Assembly: GCA_946188345.1 (NCBI GenBank)
Contig: CAMHUI010000017.1
Location: 1-48,412, forward strand
Direction of reading: 5' to 3'
DNA: 48,412 nt
From: an uncultured Prevotellaceae bacterium
GTDB taxonomy: Bacteria > Bacteroidota > Bacteroidia > Bacteroidales > Bacteroidaceae
Part shown: positions 7,602-15,200 of the stretch, piece after piece
How positions within the stretch are numbered: the stretch's first letter is position 1
Layout: each line of letters begins with the position of its first letter
Notes under the pieces: model-generated
What the model was told of the DNA's origin: nothing
Database searches by the model: none
Seen by the model: only the letters and a program-made list of their open reading frames with translations
Position numbers and translations under genes: made by a program

Positions 7602-8870
7602 CTATTTTTTGTTTCGTTTGAATTCCTGTATGGCTTGCTGCACGTTGGTCTTCTGTCCGTCGCGGAAGGCGATGATGAAGGCTTCCGGGAAGCGGTCGGC
7701 TATCTGTCGGCGCAGCTGTGCGATGGCGTTGTAGTCGGGCGATGAGCCGGTGGTGTATTTCTTGTAGCCTCCTTCCTCGTAGTATTCGAAGTCGGTGATG
7801 CCTTTCAGCAGTGGGTCGCCGGCTTTGAGCTGCTTTCGGCTGATGAAGAGCTGTACTTTGAAGAGTAGGGTGGGTGACTGCTGTGCCGTGGCTGCTGCCT
7901 GTTGGGTTGTTTCCGTGTCGGGTGTCGTGGGCTGTGTCGGGGTTGCTGCCTGCTGTGATGGCTCTGCCGGTGCTTCTTCTGCTACGGGTTCCGGCGTGGG
8001 TTCTGCTGCTGGCGGGGCGGGTTCTTCTTTGGGTTTTGCCGGATTCATGGCTGGCTGGTAGGGTGCCGGGGCGGGCTCGGGCAGTGCTGGGGGAAGTATG
8101 GCAACGGGTTCGACGCCGGAGAACTTCTTGCGGTAGTCCTGGAAGCCTTGGAAGATGGCGAGGGCCATCTTGTCGAGGTTGGCGTTGTTGCACATGTATT
8201 GTTCTTCTGAGGGGGTGGTGATATAGCCGAGTTCGACGAGGCAGGCCGGCAGGGCTGTCAGGCGGAGCACGGCGAAGTTGTCTTGCTTGACGCGTCCAGG
8301 CCGTCCGGCGGCCTGCAGGCGCTTCTGGATGAACGAGCTGATTTCGACGCTGTTCTCCATGTATTTGTCGAACATCATGTCGAAGAGTATGTCGCTCTCG
8401 GGTGAGTTGGGGTCGTAGCCTTTGTAGTGCTGCTTGTAGTCTTTCTCGAGGAGTATGACGGAGTTCTCGCGCTGTGCGGCACTGAGTTTCTCGTCGCTTC
8501 GTCGCATGCCTTGCGAATAGACTTCGATGCCGGTGACGGGCCTGCGGCTCTCTACGGAGTTGACGTGGATGGAGACGAAGAGGTCGGCATGGTTTCGGTT
8601 GGCAATGGCTGCGCGCTCTTTGAGTTCTATGAAGACGTCGGTCTTGCGGGTGTAGATGACTTTGACGTCGGGGCAGTTCTGCTCGACGTATTTTCCGAAG
8701 GCGAGTGCGGTCTTCAGTGCGATGTCTTTTTCGCGTGCCTGCTTTCCTCTGGTTCCGGGGTCTTTGCCTCCGTGTCCGGCATCGATGACGAGGGTGAACT
8801 TCTTGTCGGCGGCGATGGTGACGGTGGCGATGCAGCAGAGCAGCGCTATGATGGTGAGGATTCTTTTCAT
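7602..8870 (-). CDS. N-acetylmuramoyl-L-alanine amidase (Amidase_3) with C-terminal SPOR-like domain
   Basis: A 422-residue secreted cell-wall hydrolase that cleaves the bond between MurNAc and the stem peptide. A signal peptide (residues 1-21, ending TIAA) precedes the zinc-dependent Amidase_3 domain (about 25-245). This has VIDAGHGGKDPGT (zinc ligand H33), the acidic ligand region around EKDIALKTAL, and VSIHVNS with a second zinc histidine. A proline/alanine/glutamate-rich linker (about 255-340) leads to a C-terminal domain of about 80 residues beginning LLFKVQLFIS, which looks like a SPOR domain, the fold that binds denuded septal peptidoglycan. A role in daughter-cell separation is therefore likely. 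The gene starts 3 bp after folB and is followed after 10 bp by the MCE gene. Confidence 0.93.
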   Translation of the reverse strand: MKRILTIIALLCCIATVTIAADKKFTLVIDAGHGGKDPGTRGKQAREKDIALKTALAFGKYVEQNCPDVKVIYTRKTDVFIELKERAAIANRNHADLFVSIHVNSVESRRPVTGIEVYSQGMRRSDEKLSAAQRENSVILLEKDYKQHYKGYDPNSPESDILFDMMFDKYMENSVEISSFIQKRLQAAGRPGRVKQDNFAVLRLTALPACLVELGYITTPSEEQYMCNNANLDKMALAIFQGFQDYRKKFSGVEPVAILPPALPEPAPAPYQPAMNPAKPKEEPAPPAAEPTPEPVAEEAPAEPSQQAATPTQPTTPDTETTQQAAATAQQSPTLLFKVQLFISRKQLKAGDPLLKGITDFEYYEEGGYKKYTTGSSPDYNAIAQLRRQIADRFPEAFIIAFRDGQKTNVQQAIQEFKRNKK

Positions 8871-8873
8871 GAG

Positions 8874-9245
8874 TTATCTGTTGTAGTGCATTTCGACGGC
8901 TACTCCCTCGCAGTCGGCTCCGGCGATGGGTGGGTTGTGCTTGGTGAGGGTGATGTCGATGGTGCTGACGTTGGGGTAGCGTTTGCTGATGCGCTGTGCG
9001 ATGCGGTGGGCTACGTGCTCGATGAGCTGGCTCTCTTGGGCCATCTCTTCGCTGACGAGTTGGTAGACGTCGGCGTAGCTGACGGTGTCCTCGATGCGGT
9101 CGGTCGCGGCGGCTTGGCTGACGTCGACGCCCAGCCGCAGGCTAACGGTGTAGTCGTTGCCTGTGACGTGTTCCTGCGGCATCACGCCGTGTCGGGCGCG
9201 GTAGTGCAGGTTGTTGAGTAGGATGTAGCTATTGTTCAGCTTCAT
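8874..9245 (-). CDS. folB: Dihydroneopterin aldolase FolB
   Basis: A 123-residue enzyme of folate synthesis that converts 7,8-dihydroneopterin to 6-hydroxymethyl-7,8-dihydropterin and glycolaldehyde. The family pattern is complete: HGVMPQE near residue 19 (glutamate that binds the pterin), DTVSYADVYQLV, QLIEHVAHRIA, and a late KHNPPI holding the catalytic lysine. Length is normal. The start overlaps the upstream gene by 17 bp and the stop is 3 bp before the amidase, so it is translated from the same operon message. Other folate genes are absent; its presence between an RNR-like fragment and wall genes looks like genomic co-housekeeping rather than a pathway. Confidence 0.93.
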   Translation of the reverse strand: MKLNNSYILLNNLHYRARHGVMPQEHVTGNDYTVSLRLGVDVSQAAATDRIEDTVSYADVYQLVSEEMAQESQLIEHVAHRIAQRISKRYPNVSTIDITLTKHNPPIAGADCEGVAVEMHYNR

Positions 9246-9879
9246 CGGCGGTGGCTTCAGCTTCGGTGTTGTCGGCTGCTCCGGTATATTTCTTCAGGGC
9301 TCGCTCCACACCTATCTTCCAGGTGTTGATGTTGTCGTCCTGCAGGTCGAGCGATGCCACGAGCTTGATGACGTTGTCGATGGGCATGCGATAGCGCAGC
9401 ACGCCGGAGATGAGCTTGGCGTAGTTCCAGCACTCGGGGTTGAACTTCTCAGAGAGTCCTTCGACGGTGGTCTTGTATCCGCGTCGGTTTTCAAACTGGA
9501 AGTCGTATCGGCGTGTGCCGTCGTCGTTCATACTCTTGATAATCTTACCCTTGGTGACGGTCTTGGGTAGCACGATGCCCTCTTCGTCGTCTTGCAGTCC
9601 GGTGAAGATTTCGTAGGGATAGCCGTCGAGGAGTCCTACGAAAGCGACCCATTTTTCTTTATTGTTTTGGAAACGCACGACGTCACATTCGAGTGACTTC
9701 GGCCTTACTTCAGTTACCTGTCCCTGTTGTCCGGCATTGCTGTCGAAGCCGAGCCGATCGGCTATGGCGACAATTTCCTCGGCGGAGAGCATGGCTCCTC
9801 GTTCCTGTTGGGTGCTGACGATTTCGTTGGCCAGCAGCCAGCGGCGGTCGTCCTGTTGCGGTGTCTTGTTTGTATCCAT
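9229..9879 (-). CDS. Free-standing protein resembling the C-terminal region of class II ribonucleotide reductase (NrdJ)
   Basis: A 216-residue soluble protein. Its centre (about residues 58-200) resembles, from memory, the C-terminal part of Bacteroidota B12-dependent ribonucleoside-diphosphate reductases: RPKSLECDVVRFQNN, then GLLDGYPYEIFTG, a VTKGKIIKS segment, then EGLSEKFNPECWNYAKLISG and a C-terminal VERALKKY. The first 50 residues, with WLLANEIVSTQQERGAM, and the acidic tail (NTEAEATADEAEQ) are unlike RNR. The radical and active-site barrel of RNR is missing and no CxxC re-reduction tail is present, so it cannot be a reductase by itself. A regulatory or accessory role is possible. It is the first gene of the operon and has a strong promoter repeat. 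No function is assigned. Confidence 0.75.
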   Translation of the reverse strand: MDTNKTPQQDDRRWLLANEIVSTQQERGAMLSAEEIVAIADRLGFDSNAGQQGQVTEVRPKSLECDVVRFQNNKEKWVAFVGLLDGYPYEIFTGLQDDEEGIVLPKTVTKGKIIKSMNDDGTRRYDFQFENRRGYKTTVEGLSEKFNPECWNYAKLISGVLRYRMPIDNVIKLVASLDLQDDNINTWKIGVERALKKYTGAADNTEAEATADEAEQ

Positions 9880-9905
9880 TATCTGTCGTTTATCCTTTCA
9901 CGATA

Positions 9906-9972
9906 CAAAGGTACGAATAAGTGAGCGCAAAACAAAGAAAACAGAAACTTGTTTATGTTTTTTTTACGTTTT
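9906..9972 (-). repeat. Promoter-bearing dispersed repeat, copy A (promoter of the 9879-6683 operon)
   Basis: On the minus strand TTTG (9936-9933), a 19-bp spacer and TACCTTTG (9913-9906) form a consensus promoter 26 bp upstream of the ATG at 9879. The repeat extends upstream of the promoter through a T-rich tract to 9972. The 67-bp unit recurs at 17773-17839 with only three visible differences, all in the first 20 bp, and partly at 10064-10112 and, inverted, at 10729-10759. Confidence 0.85.
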
Positions 9973-10344
9973 GCCGAACCGATTGAGCTGCGAGAGCCAT
10001 AAACTTGTTTATATGGCCGAGTCGTGAAAGAGGTCGACGTAGTCAACGGGAGTACTTTATCAAAAAGGTACGAATAAGTGAGCGCAAAACAAAGAAAACA
10101 GAAACTTGTTTAGGCTTTATTACGGCTGTCAGCTAATGGCATCCGTTTCCTCTCCATGTTGGTCGACTCTTTGAAAATAATTGACAAAATTCCTGTTTTG
10201 CGGCCCTGAGAAGGCCATCTTTTGAAAAATTTTTTCCCTCGGTCGCAAATAACGCAGCCATGAGTCATCACACGCAACCTGCTGACAGTGAGACAGATAG
10301 CATTTTCGTCCTTGATAACCACCGACAAACCGACCAACGAATCC
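9973..10344. other. Non-coding spacer with a second partial promoter repeat
   Basis: No gene is supported here. The stretch holds the partial repeat copy B (10064-10112) and small dyads such as CAAAA/TTTTG (10185-10200) and GGCC/GGCC (10202-10216). Short open frames run through it but lack any recognisable domain and coincide with repeats. Confidence 0.6.
10064..10112 (-). repeat. Promoter-bearing dispersed repeat, copy B
   Basis: These 49 bp are identical to the start of copy A, from AAAGGTACG through CTTGTTTA. The first base of the -7 word is changed, so on the minus strand it reads TACCTTTT instead of TACCTTTG, while the TTTG at 10093-10090 is kept. It is preceded by GTCGACGTAGTCAACGGGAGTAC, written here as GTCGACGTAG and TCAACGGGAGTAC (10033-10055), a flank also seen near the inverted copy D. 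Probably a decayed duplicate. Confidence 0.85.
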
Positions 10345-10498
10345 GACTTTTCGGACAGCGTAAGGCTACCTTTCGGGCAGACTTTTGGTACAAAAGTCAT
10401 GACGAAAAGTAAGAAATCGTGATGCGATTTCTAAGAAATCATCGGGCGAATTGGTACAAAAGTCTTGATGATTTGTACCAAAAGTCTGAAAAGGTGGC
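10345..10498. repeat. Degenerate 22-bp tandem array with dyad units (array 1)
   Basis: Seven consecutive 22-bp units start at 10345, 10367, 10389, 10411, 10433, 10455 and 10477. The period is seen in TCGGACAG/TCGGGCAG (10351, 10373), AAGAAATC (10411, 10433) and TACAAAAGTC (10389, 10455, three periods apart). Many units are palindromic: GACTTTTG-gta-CAAAAGTC (10380-10398), GTCATGAC, AGAAATCG-tgatg-CGATTTCT (10412-10432) and TTGGTACA/TGTACCAA (10451, 10474). It lies between the divergent promoters at 9906 and 10729. Confidence 0.75.
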
Positions 10499-10728
10499 AA
10501 GCATCCCTTGGGAAGTTGGCCGAAAAGGTCCTTTTTTTTCCTAGAACGAGGCATTTTCATGACAAGATTTTTCAGTCAAAGATCTTTACAAATTAATAGT
10601 TAGGGAGCGGGTGTTGTAGGCCAAGGATTAAGCAGGTGGCAATACTGTTATTGGCGTTATTCGTACCTCTGGCTTCGCCGAAGGTACTCCCGTTCGACCA
10701 AACAAAACTAAAAAACTTCGTCTTTTCT
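10499..10728. other. Non-coding upstream region of dnaG
   Basis: No gene is supported. The segment includes the flank of the inverted repeat copy D: TTATTCGTACC at 10658-10668, then GAAGGTACTCCCGTTCGACC (10679-10698), the reverse complement of the flank seen at copy B. This suggests an imperfect duplication of the promoter repeat. Confidence 0.6.
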
Positions 10729-10759
10729 TTTGTTTTGTCCTCACTTATTCGTACCTTTG
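10729..10759 (+). promoter_or_regulatory. dnaG promoter (repeat copy D, inverted)
   Basis: TTTG (10729-10732), a 19-bp spacer and TACCTTTG (10752-10759). The spacer matches that of copy A at 17 of 19 positions, so the same promoter unit has been placed in front of dnaG in the opposite orientation. The start codon at 10791 is 31 bp downstream. Confidence 0.85.
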
Positions 10760-10790
10760 CAAGTTGCAGGAGTCATCCTGCCTTGGAAAT

Positions 10791-12773
10791 ATGATAGATC
10801 GCCAGACCGTAGAACGCATCAAGGACGCTGCCAACATCGTCGAGGTGGTGTCCGAATTTGTTACGCTGCGGAAGAGCGGAGCCAACTATAAAGGCCTCTG
10901 CCCCTTCCACAACGAGAAGACCCCGTCGTTCTACGTCTCGCCGTCGCGCGGCACCTGCCACTGCTTCGGCTGCGGCAAGGGCGGCACGCCCATCTCCTTC
11001 ATCATGGAACACGAGCAGATGACCTATCCCGAAGCGCTCAGATGGCTCGCCAACAAATACCACATCGAAATCCAGGAGAAGGAGCTCACCGACGAGGAAC
11101 GCCGCGAGCAGTCGGAACGAGAGTCGATGTTTATCGTCAACGAGTGGGCGGCCGACTACTTCGAGGACCTGCTCCACAACCATCCCGACGGACAGGCCGT
11201 TGGACTGCAGTACTTCCGTGGCCGCGGCTTCCGCGACGACATCATCCGCAAGTTCCGTCTCGGCTTCGACCTCAACGACCGCCTCGCCCTCGGGCAGACC
11301 GCCCGACAGAAAGGCTATCAGGAGGACTTCCTGCTGAAGACCGGCATCTGTTACAAGAACGACCGCAGCCAGCTCATCGACCGCTATGCCGGCCGCGTCA
11401 TCTTCCCGTGGATAGGCGTCTCGGGAAAGGTCGTCGGCTTCGGCGGGAGAAAGCTCGACGCAGCCACCAAAGGCGTGCAGCAGAAATACGTCAACTCGCC
11501 CGACAGCGACATCTACCACAAAGACCATGAACTCTACGGCATCTATCAGGCCAAGAAGGCCATTGCCAAGGAAGACCGCGTCTACATGGTGGAAGGCTAC
11601 ACCGATGTCATCTCCATGCACCAATGCGGTATCGAGAACGTGGTGGCCAACTCAGGCACAGCCCTCTCGGTGCATCAGATACACATCCTCCACCGTTTCA
11701 CATCGAATATCACGCTGCTCTACGACGGCGATGCAGCCGGCATACACGCAGCCCTCAGAGGTACCGACATGCTGCTGCAGGAGGGCATGAACCTGAAAGT
11801 GCTGCTCCTGCCCGACGGTGACGACCCCGACTCCTTTGCACGCAAGCATACCGCAGCCGACTTCCGGAAGTATATAGAAGACCATCAGACCGACTTCATA
11901 CAGTTCAAGACCGACCTGCTGCTGAAAGACGAGCGCGACCCGCTGAAACGCTCAGAGGCCATCAACAGCATTGTCGAGAGCATCTCGATGGTGCAGAACC
12001 AGATACTCCGCGACACCTACCTTCACGACTGCTCCACCCGTATGGGCATCAACGAGGCCACGCTCATCAATCAGATGAACCGCTTCATCCGCGACCGCCG
12101 CGGACAGGGACAAGGCACTGCCGCACAGGGCGAAACCGTTCAGCAGCCGGTGTCGCAGGCACCAAAGGTGGCGCCCCAGGTCGTGGCAAGGCCCACCGAC
12201 AACACATCGCGCGTAGAGTGGCTGCTCATACAACTCATCATCCGGAAGGGAGAACAAGTCATCTTCCACGACATGGACGACGGTCAGGGAGGTCGCACCA
12301 CCGTCACCGTGGCTCAATACGTCAGCTACGACCTCGCGTCAGACGAGCTGCTCTTCCACAACCCACTCTACAACCAGATCCTGGCCGAGGCCAACGACCA
12401 CAGCGGAGAAGAAGGATTCCAGTGTGAGGCCTACTTCATCAACCATCCCGACTTGGAAATCAGCCAGCTTGCCGCACAGATGAGCATCGACCGCTATCAG
12501 CTCATCCTTCCACCCAAGGCAGCACCCAAGAACGACAACGAGCGCCGGCTGCAGGAGGAAACGGCCGAAGAGCAGCTGCGCAACCAGACACGACACCTCG
12601 TCATGGACTTCCGCCTGGAGTACGTCGACAACAAGCTCCGCCAGCTTATGGCCGACATCAAAGCCTCAGCAGGCGATGCCGGAAAAATGATGAAACTCAT
12701 GGAAGAATACAAAGACATGCAGCTCATCCGCAACACCCTGGCAAAGGAACTCGGAAGCAACATCGTCGTCTAA
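10791..12773 (+). CDS. dnaG: DNA primase DnaG
   Basis: A 660-residue primase that makes RNA primers for replication. The N-terminal CHC2 zinc finger has C37, H40, C58 and C61 with the normal spacing (CPFH ... CFGC). The RNAP-like N-terminal fold and a TOPRIM domain follow: VEGYTDVISM is the first acidic motif, then a GTALS stretch and LYDGDAAG. The C-terminal part (about 430-660) is longer and less conserved and should bind the DnaB helicase. I use the ATG at 10791 (MIDRQTVERIKDAANIVEVV) rather than the open frame from 10764, because it matches the family start and lies 31 bp after the promoter's -7 word. It heads an operon with queD, queE and cls. Confidence 0.97.
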   Translation: MIDRQTVERIKDAANIVEVVSEFVTLRKSGANYKGLCPFHNEKTPSFYVSPSRGTCHCFGCGKGGTPISFIMEHEQMTYPEALRWLANKYHIEIQEKELTDEERREQSERESMFIVNEWAADYFEDLLHNHPDGQAVGLQYFRGRGFRDDIIRKFRLGFDLNDRLALGQTARQKGYQEDFLLKTGICYKNDRSQLIDRYAGRVIFPWIGVSGKVVGFGGRKLDAATKGVQQKYVNSPDSDIYHKDHELYGIYQAKKAIAKEDRVYMVEGYTDVISMHQCGIENVVANSGTALSVHQIHILHRFTSNITLLYDGDAAGIHAALRGTDMLLQEGMNLKVLLLPDGDDPDSFARKHTAADFRKYIEDHQTDFIQFKTDLLLKDERDPLKRSEAINSIVESISMVQNQILRDTYLHDCSTRMGINEATLINQMNRFIRDRRGQGQGTAAQGETVQQPVSQAPKVAPQVVARPTDNTSRVEWLLIQLIIRKGEQVIFHDMDDGQGGRTTVTVAQYVSYDLASDELLFHNPLYNQILAEANDHSGEEGFQCEAYFINHPDLEISQLAAQMSIDRYQLILPPKAAPKNDNERRLQEETAEEQLRNQTRHLVMDFRLEYVDNKLRQLMADIKASAGDAGKMMKLMEEYKDMQLIRNTLAKELGSNIVV

Positions 12774-12788
12774 ACCCACCAACAACGC

Positions 12789-13127
12789 ATGTACTATATC
12801 AAGAAAACCATAGAAATATCAGCCAGCCACAGCCTCACGCTCCCCTATGAGAGCAAGTGCACCCAGCTGCACGGGCACAACTGGATTATCACCGTCTACT
12901 GCCGCGCCCGCGAGCTGAACGCTGAAGGCATGGTCGTGGACTTCACACAACTCAAGCGACTCATCAAGGACCGTCTCGACCATCAGAACCTCAATGAGGT
13001 GCTGCCCTTCAACCCCACGGCCGAGAACATCGCCCGATGGATTACCAACCAGATACCCCAGTGCTATCGCACGGAAGTAGTCGAGAGCCAAGGCAACATG
13101 GCAGCCTATGAAGCAGACGACCTATAG
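12789..13127 (+). CDS. queD: 6-carboxy-5,6,7,8-tetrahydropterin synthase QueD
   Basis: A short (112-residue) member of the PTPS/QueD family, which converts dihydroneopterin triphosphate to 6-carboxytetrahydropterin in the queuosine pathway. Zinc ligands are H14 (SASHSL) and the HGH pair H28/H30. The catalytic cysteine C24 lies four residues before H28 (KCTQLHGH), the QueD pattern. The central VVDFTQLK and the later LDHQNLN (aspartate-histidine pair) are also conserved. Its start is 15 bp after dnaG and it overlaps queE by 20 bp, so translation is probably coupled. queE directly follows, supporting a queuosine rather than a biopterin role. QueC and QueF are not in the window. Confidence 0.93.
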   Translation: MYYIKKTIEISASHSLTLPYESKCTQLHGHNWIITVYCRARELNAEGMVVDFTQLKRLIKDRLDHQNLNEVLPFNPTAENIARWITNQIPQCYRTEVVESQGNMAAYEADDL

Positions 13128-13683
13128 GGTTAACGAAATCTTCTACTCGCTGCAGGGGGAAGGAAGAAACACCGGCCGGGCCGCCACCTTCGTGCGTCTG
13201 GCCGGATGCAATCTGCGCTGTGCCTTCTGCGACACCGACTTCACCGCCTTCACCGAGATGACGGCAGCCGAGATTGTCAGCCAGTTGGGCAAAGCCCCGC
13301 TGGTAGTCCTCACCGGAGGCGAGCCAACCCTTCAGGCCGACGAAGCCCTCGTGGCAGCCCTGCATGAAGCAGGCAAGACCATCGCCATGGAGTCAAACGG
13401 AACCCATCGGCCGCCGGAAGGCATCGACTGGCTCACCATCTCGCCAAAAGGCAAAGGCACGTTGGCAGTCAGCAAGGCCGACGAAGTGAAAGTAGTCTTC
13501 GAGTCGGAAACCTTCCAACCCTCAGACTTCGGCATCGCAGCCGACTACTACTACCTGCAGCCCTGCGACACGGGAAATGCCGGCCAGAACCGCCGCATAG
13601 CCCAGGCCTGCGTGGACTATATCATGAGCCATCCGCAATGGCAACTCTCACTGCAAACTCACAAGATACTCGGCTTACGCTAA
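13108..13683 (+). CDS. queE: 7-carboxy-7-deazaguanine synthase QueE (radical SAM)
   Basis: A 191-residue radical SAM enzyme forming the deazapurine ring from the QueD product. The [4Fe-4S] cluster cysteines are C34, C38 and C41 in AGCNLRCAFCDTDF, the compact CxxxCxxC arrangement. The start of the protein reads VNEIFYSLQGEGRNTGRAATFVRL, here represented by its hallmark SLQGEG; the glycine-rich VLTGGEPTLQ binds SAM. The ATG at 13108 lies within the end of queD. Length is typical of the short QueE type. It supports tRNA queuosine synthesis with queD. Being cotranscribed with dnaG and cls appears to be chance or a growth-linked grouping. Confidence 0.95.
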   Translation: MKQTTYRVNEIFYSLQGEGRNTGRAATFVRLAGCNLRCAFCDTDFTAFTEMTAAEIVSQLGKAPLVVLTGGEPTLQADEALVAALHEAGKTIAMESNGTHRPPEGIDWLTISPKGKGTLAVSKADEVKVVFESETFQPSDFGIAADYYYLQPCDTGNAGQNRRIAQACVDYIMSHPQWQLSLQTHKILGLR

Positions 13684-13706
13684 CCTGTTAATAAGAACCA
13701 GTCAAC

Positions 13707-15131
13707 TTGGACTACGCCCACTGGATATGGATGTCACTCTATGGATTGCTCATCGTGAGCACCATGGTCACCGTGCTGATGGACAACCGTCAGCCCGCCA
13801 AAACCCTTGCGTGGCTCCTCGTGCTCACCTTCCTGCCCGTCGTCGGCATCTTCCTTTATATCTTCTTCGGGCAGAACAACCGCAAGGAGAAACTCATCAA
13901 CCAGCGTAGCCTGGACCAGCTGACCGAGCGGCAGATGCTTGCCTTCGTCGAACAGCGCGACCTGCAACTGCCCGAGGCACAGCGCCCACTCATTCAGCTC
14001 TTCGCCAACCAGAACATGGCCCTGCCGTTCCAGAACAACCAGGCCGACATCTATACCAGCGGCTATGAGCTCTTCCCCGCCTTGCTGCAGGCCATCGCCA
14101 CGGCGCGCCATCACATCCATCTGTCAACCTATATCATCGAAGACGACCCGCTCGGCCGGCTCATTGCCGATGCCCTCATCGACAAGGCAAGAGAAGGCGT
14201 CGTGGTTCGCCTCATCTACGACGACGTGGGATGCTGGCGCGTGCCCAACAAGTTCTTCCGCCGTATGCGAAAGGCCGGCATAGATGCCAGAGCTTTCATG
14301 CCCGTGCATTTCCCTGCACTAACGGGGAAAATCAACTACCGCAACCACCGCAAGCTCTGCGTCGTTGACGGCAAGACAGCCTTTATTGGCGGCATGAACA
14401 TCGCCCTGCGCTATGTGAAACCATGGCGCGATACCCATCTGAGGGTGAGGGGACCCATTGTGTATGCCCTCCAGAGAGAATTCCTTGTCGACTGGCACTT
14501 CGTCAGCGGAACACTCATCGACAGCTCTGAATACTATCCCCCGATGCCAGAGCTACGGACACCTCAGACGGCAGAGTCGCCCCTTCTGGCACAACTCGTC
14601 ACCAGCAGCCCCATATCCCTATGGCCTGATATCATGCAGGGCTATGTGCGCATACTACTCGAAGCCAAGCAGTATGTCTATATGGAGACACCCTACTTCA
14701 TGCCTACAGAACCCATCCTCTTTGCCATGCGCACCGCAGCGTTGGCCGGAGTCGATGTGAGGCTGATGGTGCCCCGCCACAGCGATGCCCTGCTCGTAGA
14801 GTGGGCAAGCATATCCTATGTCAAGCAGGCCATCGAGGCCGGCGTGAGAGTATATCTGTATCAGAAAGGATTCAATCACAGCAAGCTCCTCGTCAGCGAC
14901 GACGCGCTATGCACCTGCGGCTCTACAAACATCGACTTCCGCTCCTTCGAAAACAACTTCGAAGCCAACCTCTTCTTCTACGACCGGATTATGGCCCAGC
15001 GCATGAAGCACGTCTTCCTCGAAGACATGCAGCACTGCACCCTGGCCAACGAGCAGCACCCACGCCATCGATGGCACTTCGTGCGCCGACTCTGGGAGTC
15101 GCTCATCCGATTGCTCTCGCCACTCTTGTAA
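13707..15131 (+). CDS. cls: Cardiolipin synthase (phospholipase D superfamily)
   Basis: A 474-residue membrane enzyme joining two phosphatidylglycerol molecules into cardiolipin. Two N-terminal membrane segments (about residues 6-25 and 35-57, with PAKTLAWLLVLTFLPVVG) precede two PLD domains. The HKD motifs are NHRKLCVVDGKTAFIGGMN (about residues 213-231) and FNHSKLLVSDDALCTCGSTN (around 390-410), both with intact H-x-K-x4-D. The start is uncertain: a TTG at 13707 gives the conserved family beginning (DYAHWIWMSLYGL), while the first ATG is at 13731. I choose TTG. It is the last gene of the dnaG operon, 23 bp after queE. Confidence 0.93.
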   Translation: MDYAHWIWMSLYGLLIVSTMVTVLMDNRQPAKTLAWLLVLTFLPVVGIFLYIFFGQNNRKEKLINQRSLDQLTERQMLAFVEQRDLQLPEAQRPLIQLFANQNMALPFQNNQADIYTSGYELFPALLQAIATARHHIHLSTYIIEDDPLGRLIADALIDKAREGVVVRLIYDDVGCWRVPNKFFRRMRKAGIDARAFMPVHFPALTGKINYRNHRKLCVVDGKTAFIGGMNIALRYVKPWRDTHLRVRGPIVYALQREFLVDWHFVSGTLIDSSEYYPPMPELRTPQTAESPLLAQLVTSSPISLWPDIMQGYVRILLEAKQYVYMETPYFMPTEPILFAMRTAALAGVDVRLMVPRHSDALLVEWASISYVKQAIEAGVRVYLYQKGFNHSKLLVSDDALCTCGSTNIDFRSFENNFEANLFFYDRIMAQRMKHVFLEDMQHCTLANEQHPRHRWHFVRRLWESLIRLLSPLL

Positions 15132-15145
15132 CATCAATAAGAAAC

Positions 15146-15153
15146 TACCTTTG
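15146..15153 (+). promoter_or_regulatory. Probable -7 element before the SDR gene
   Basis: TACCTTTG matches TAnnTTTG, 47 bp before the start codon at 15201. The upstream -33 word is only partial (TTG at 15126-15128, 17 bp away). The leader is A-rich, as usual for ribosome binding in this phylum. Confidence 0.55.
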
Positions 15154-15200
15154 CCTCAATAGAAAAAAATACTATTATAATATAATCACAAAACAAAAAA

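Noticed and set aside
10110..10560. Small minus-strand frames (96 and 64 codons) in the spacer before dnaG
   Set aside because: They run through the 22-bp array, giving periodic peptides, and lack a ribosome-binding context or any recognised domain.
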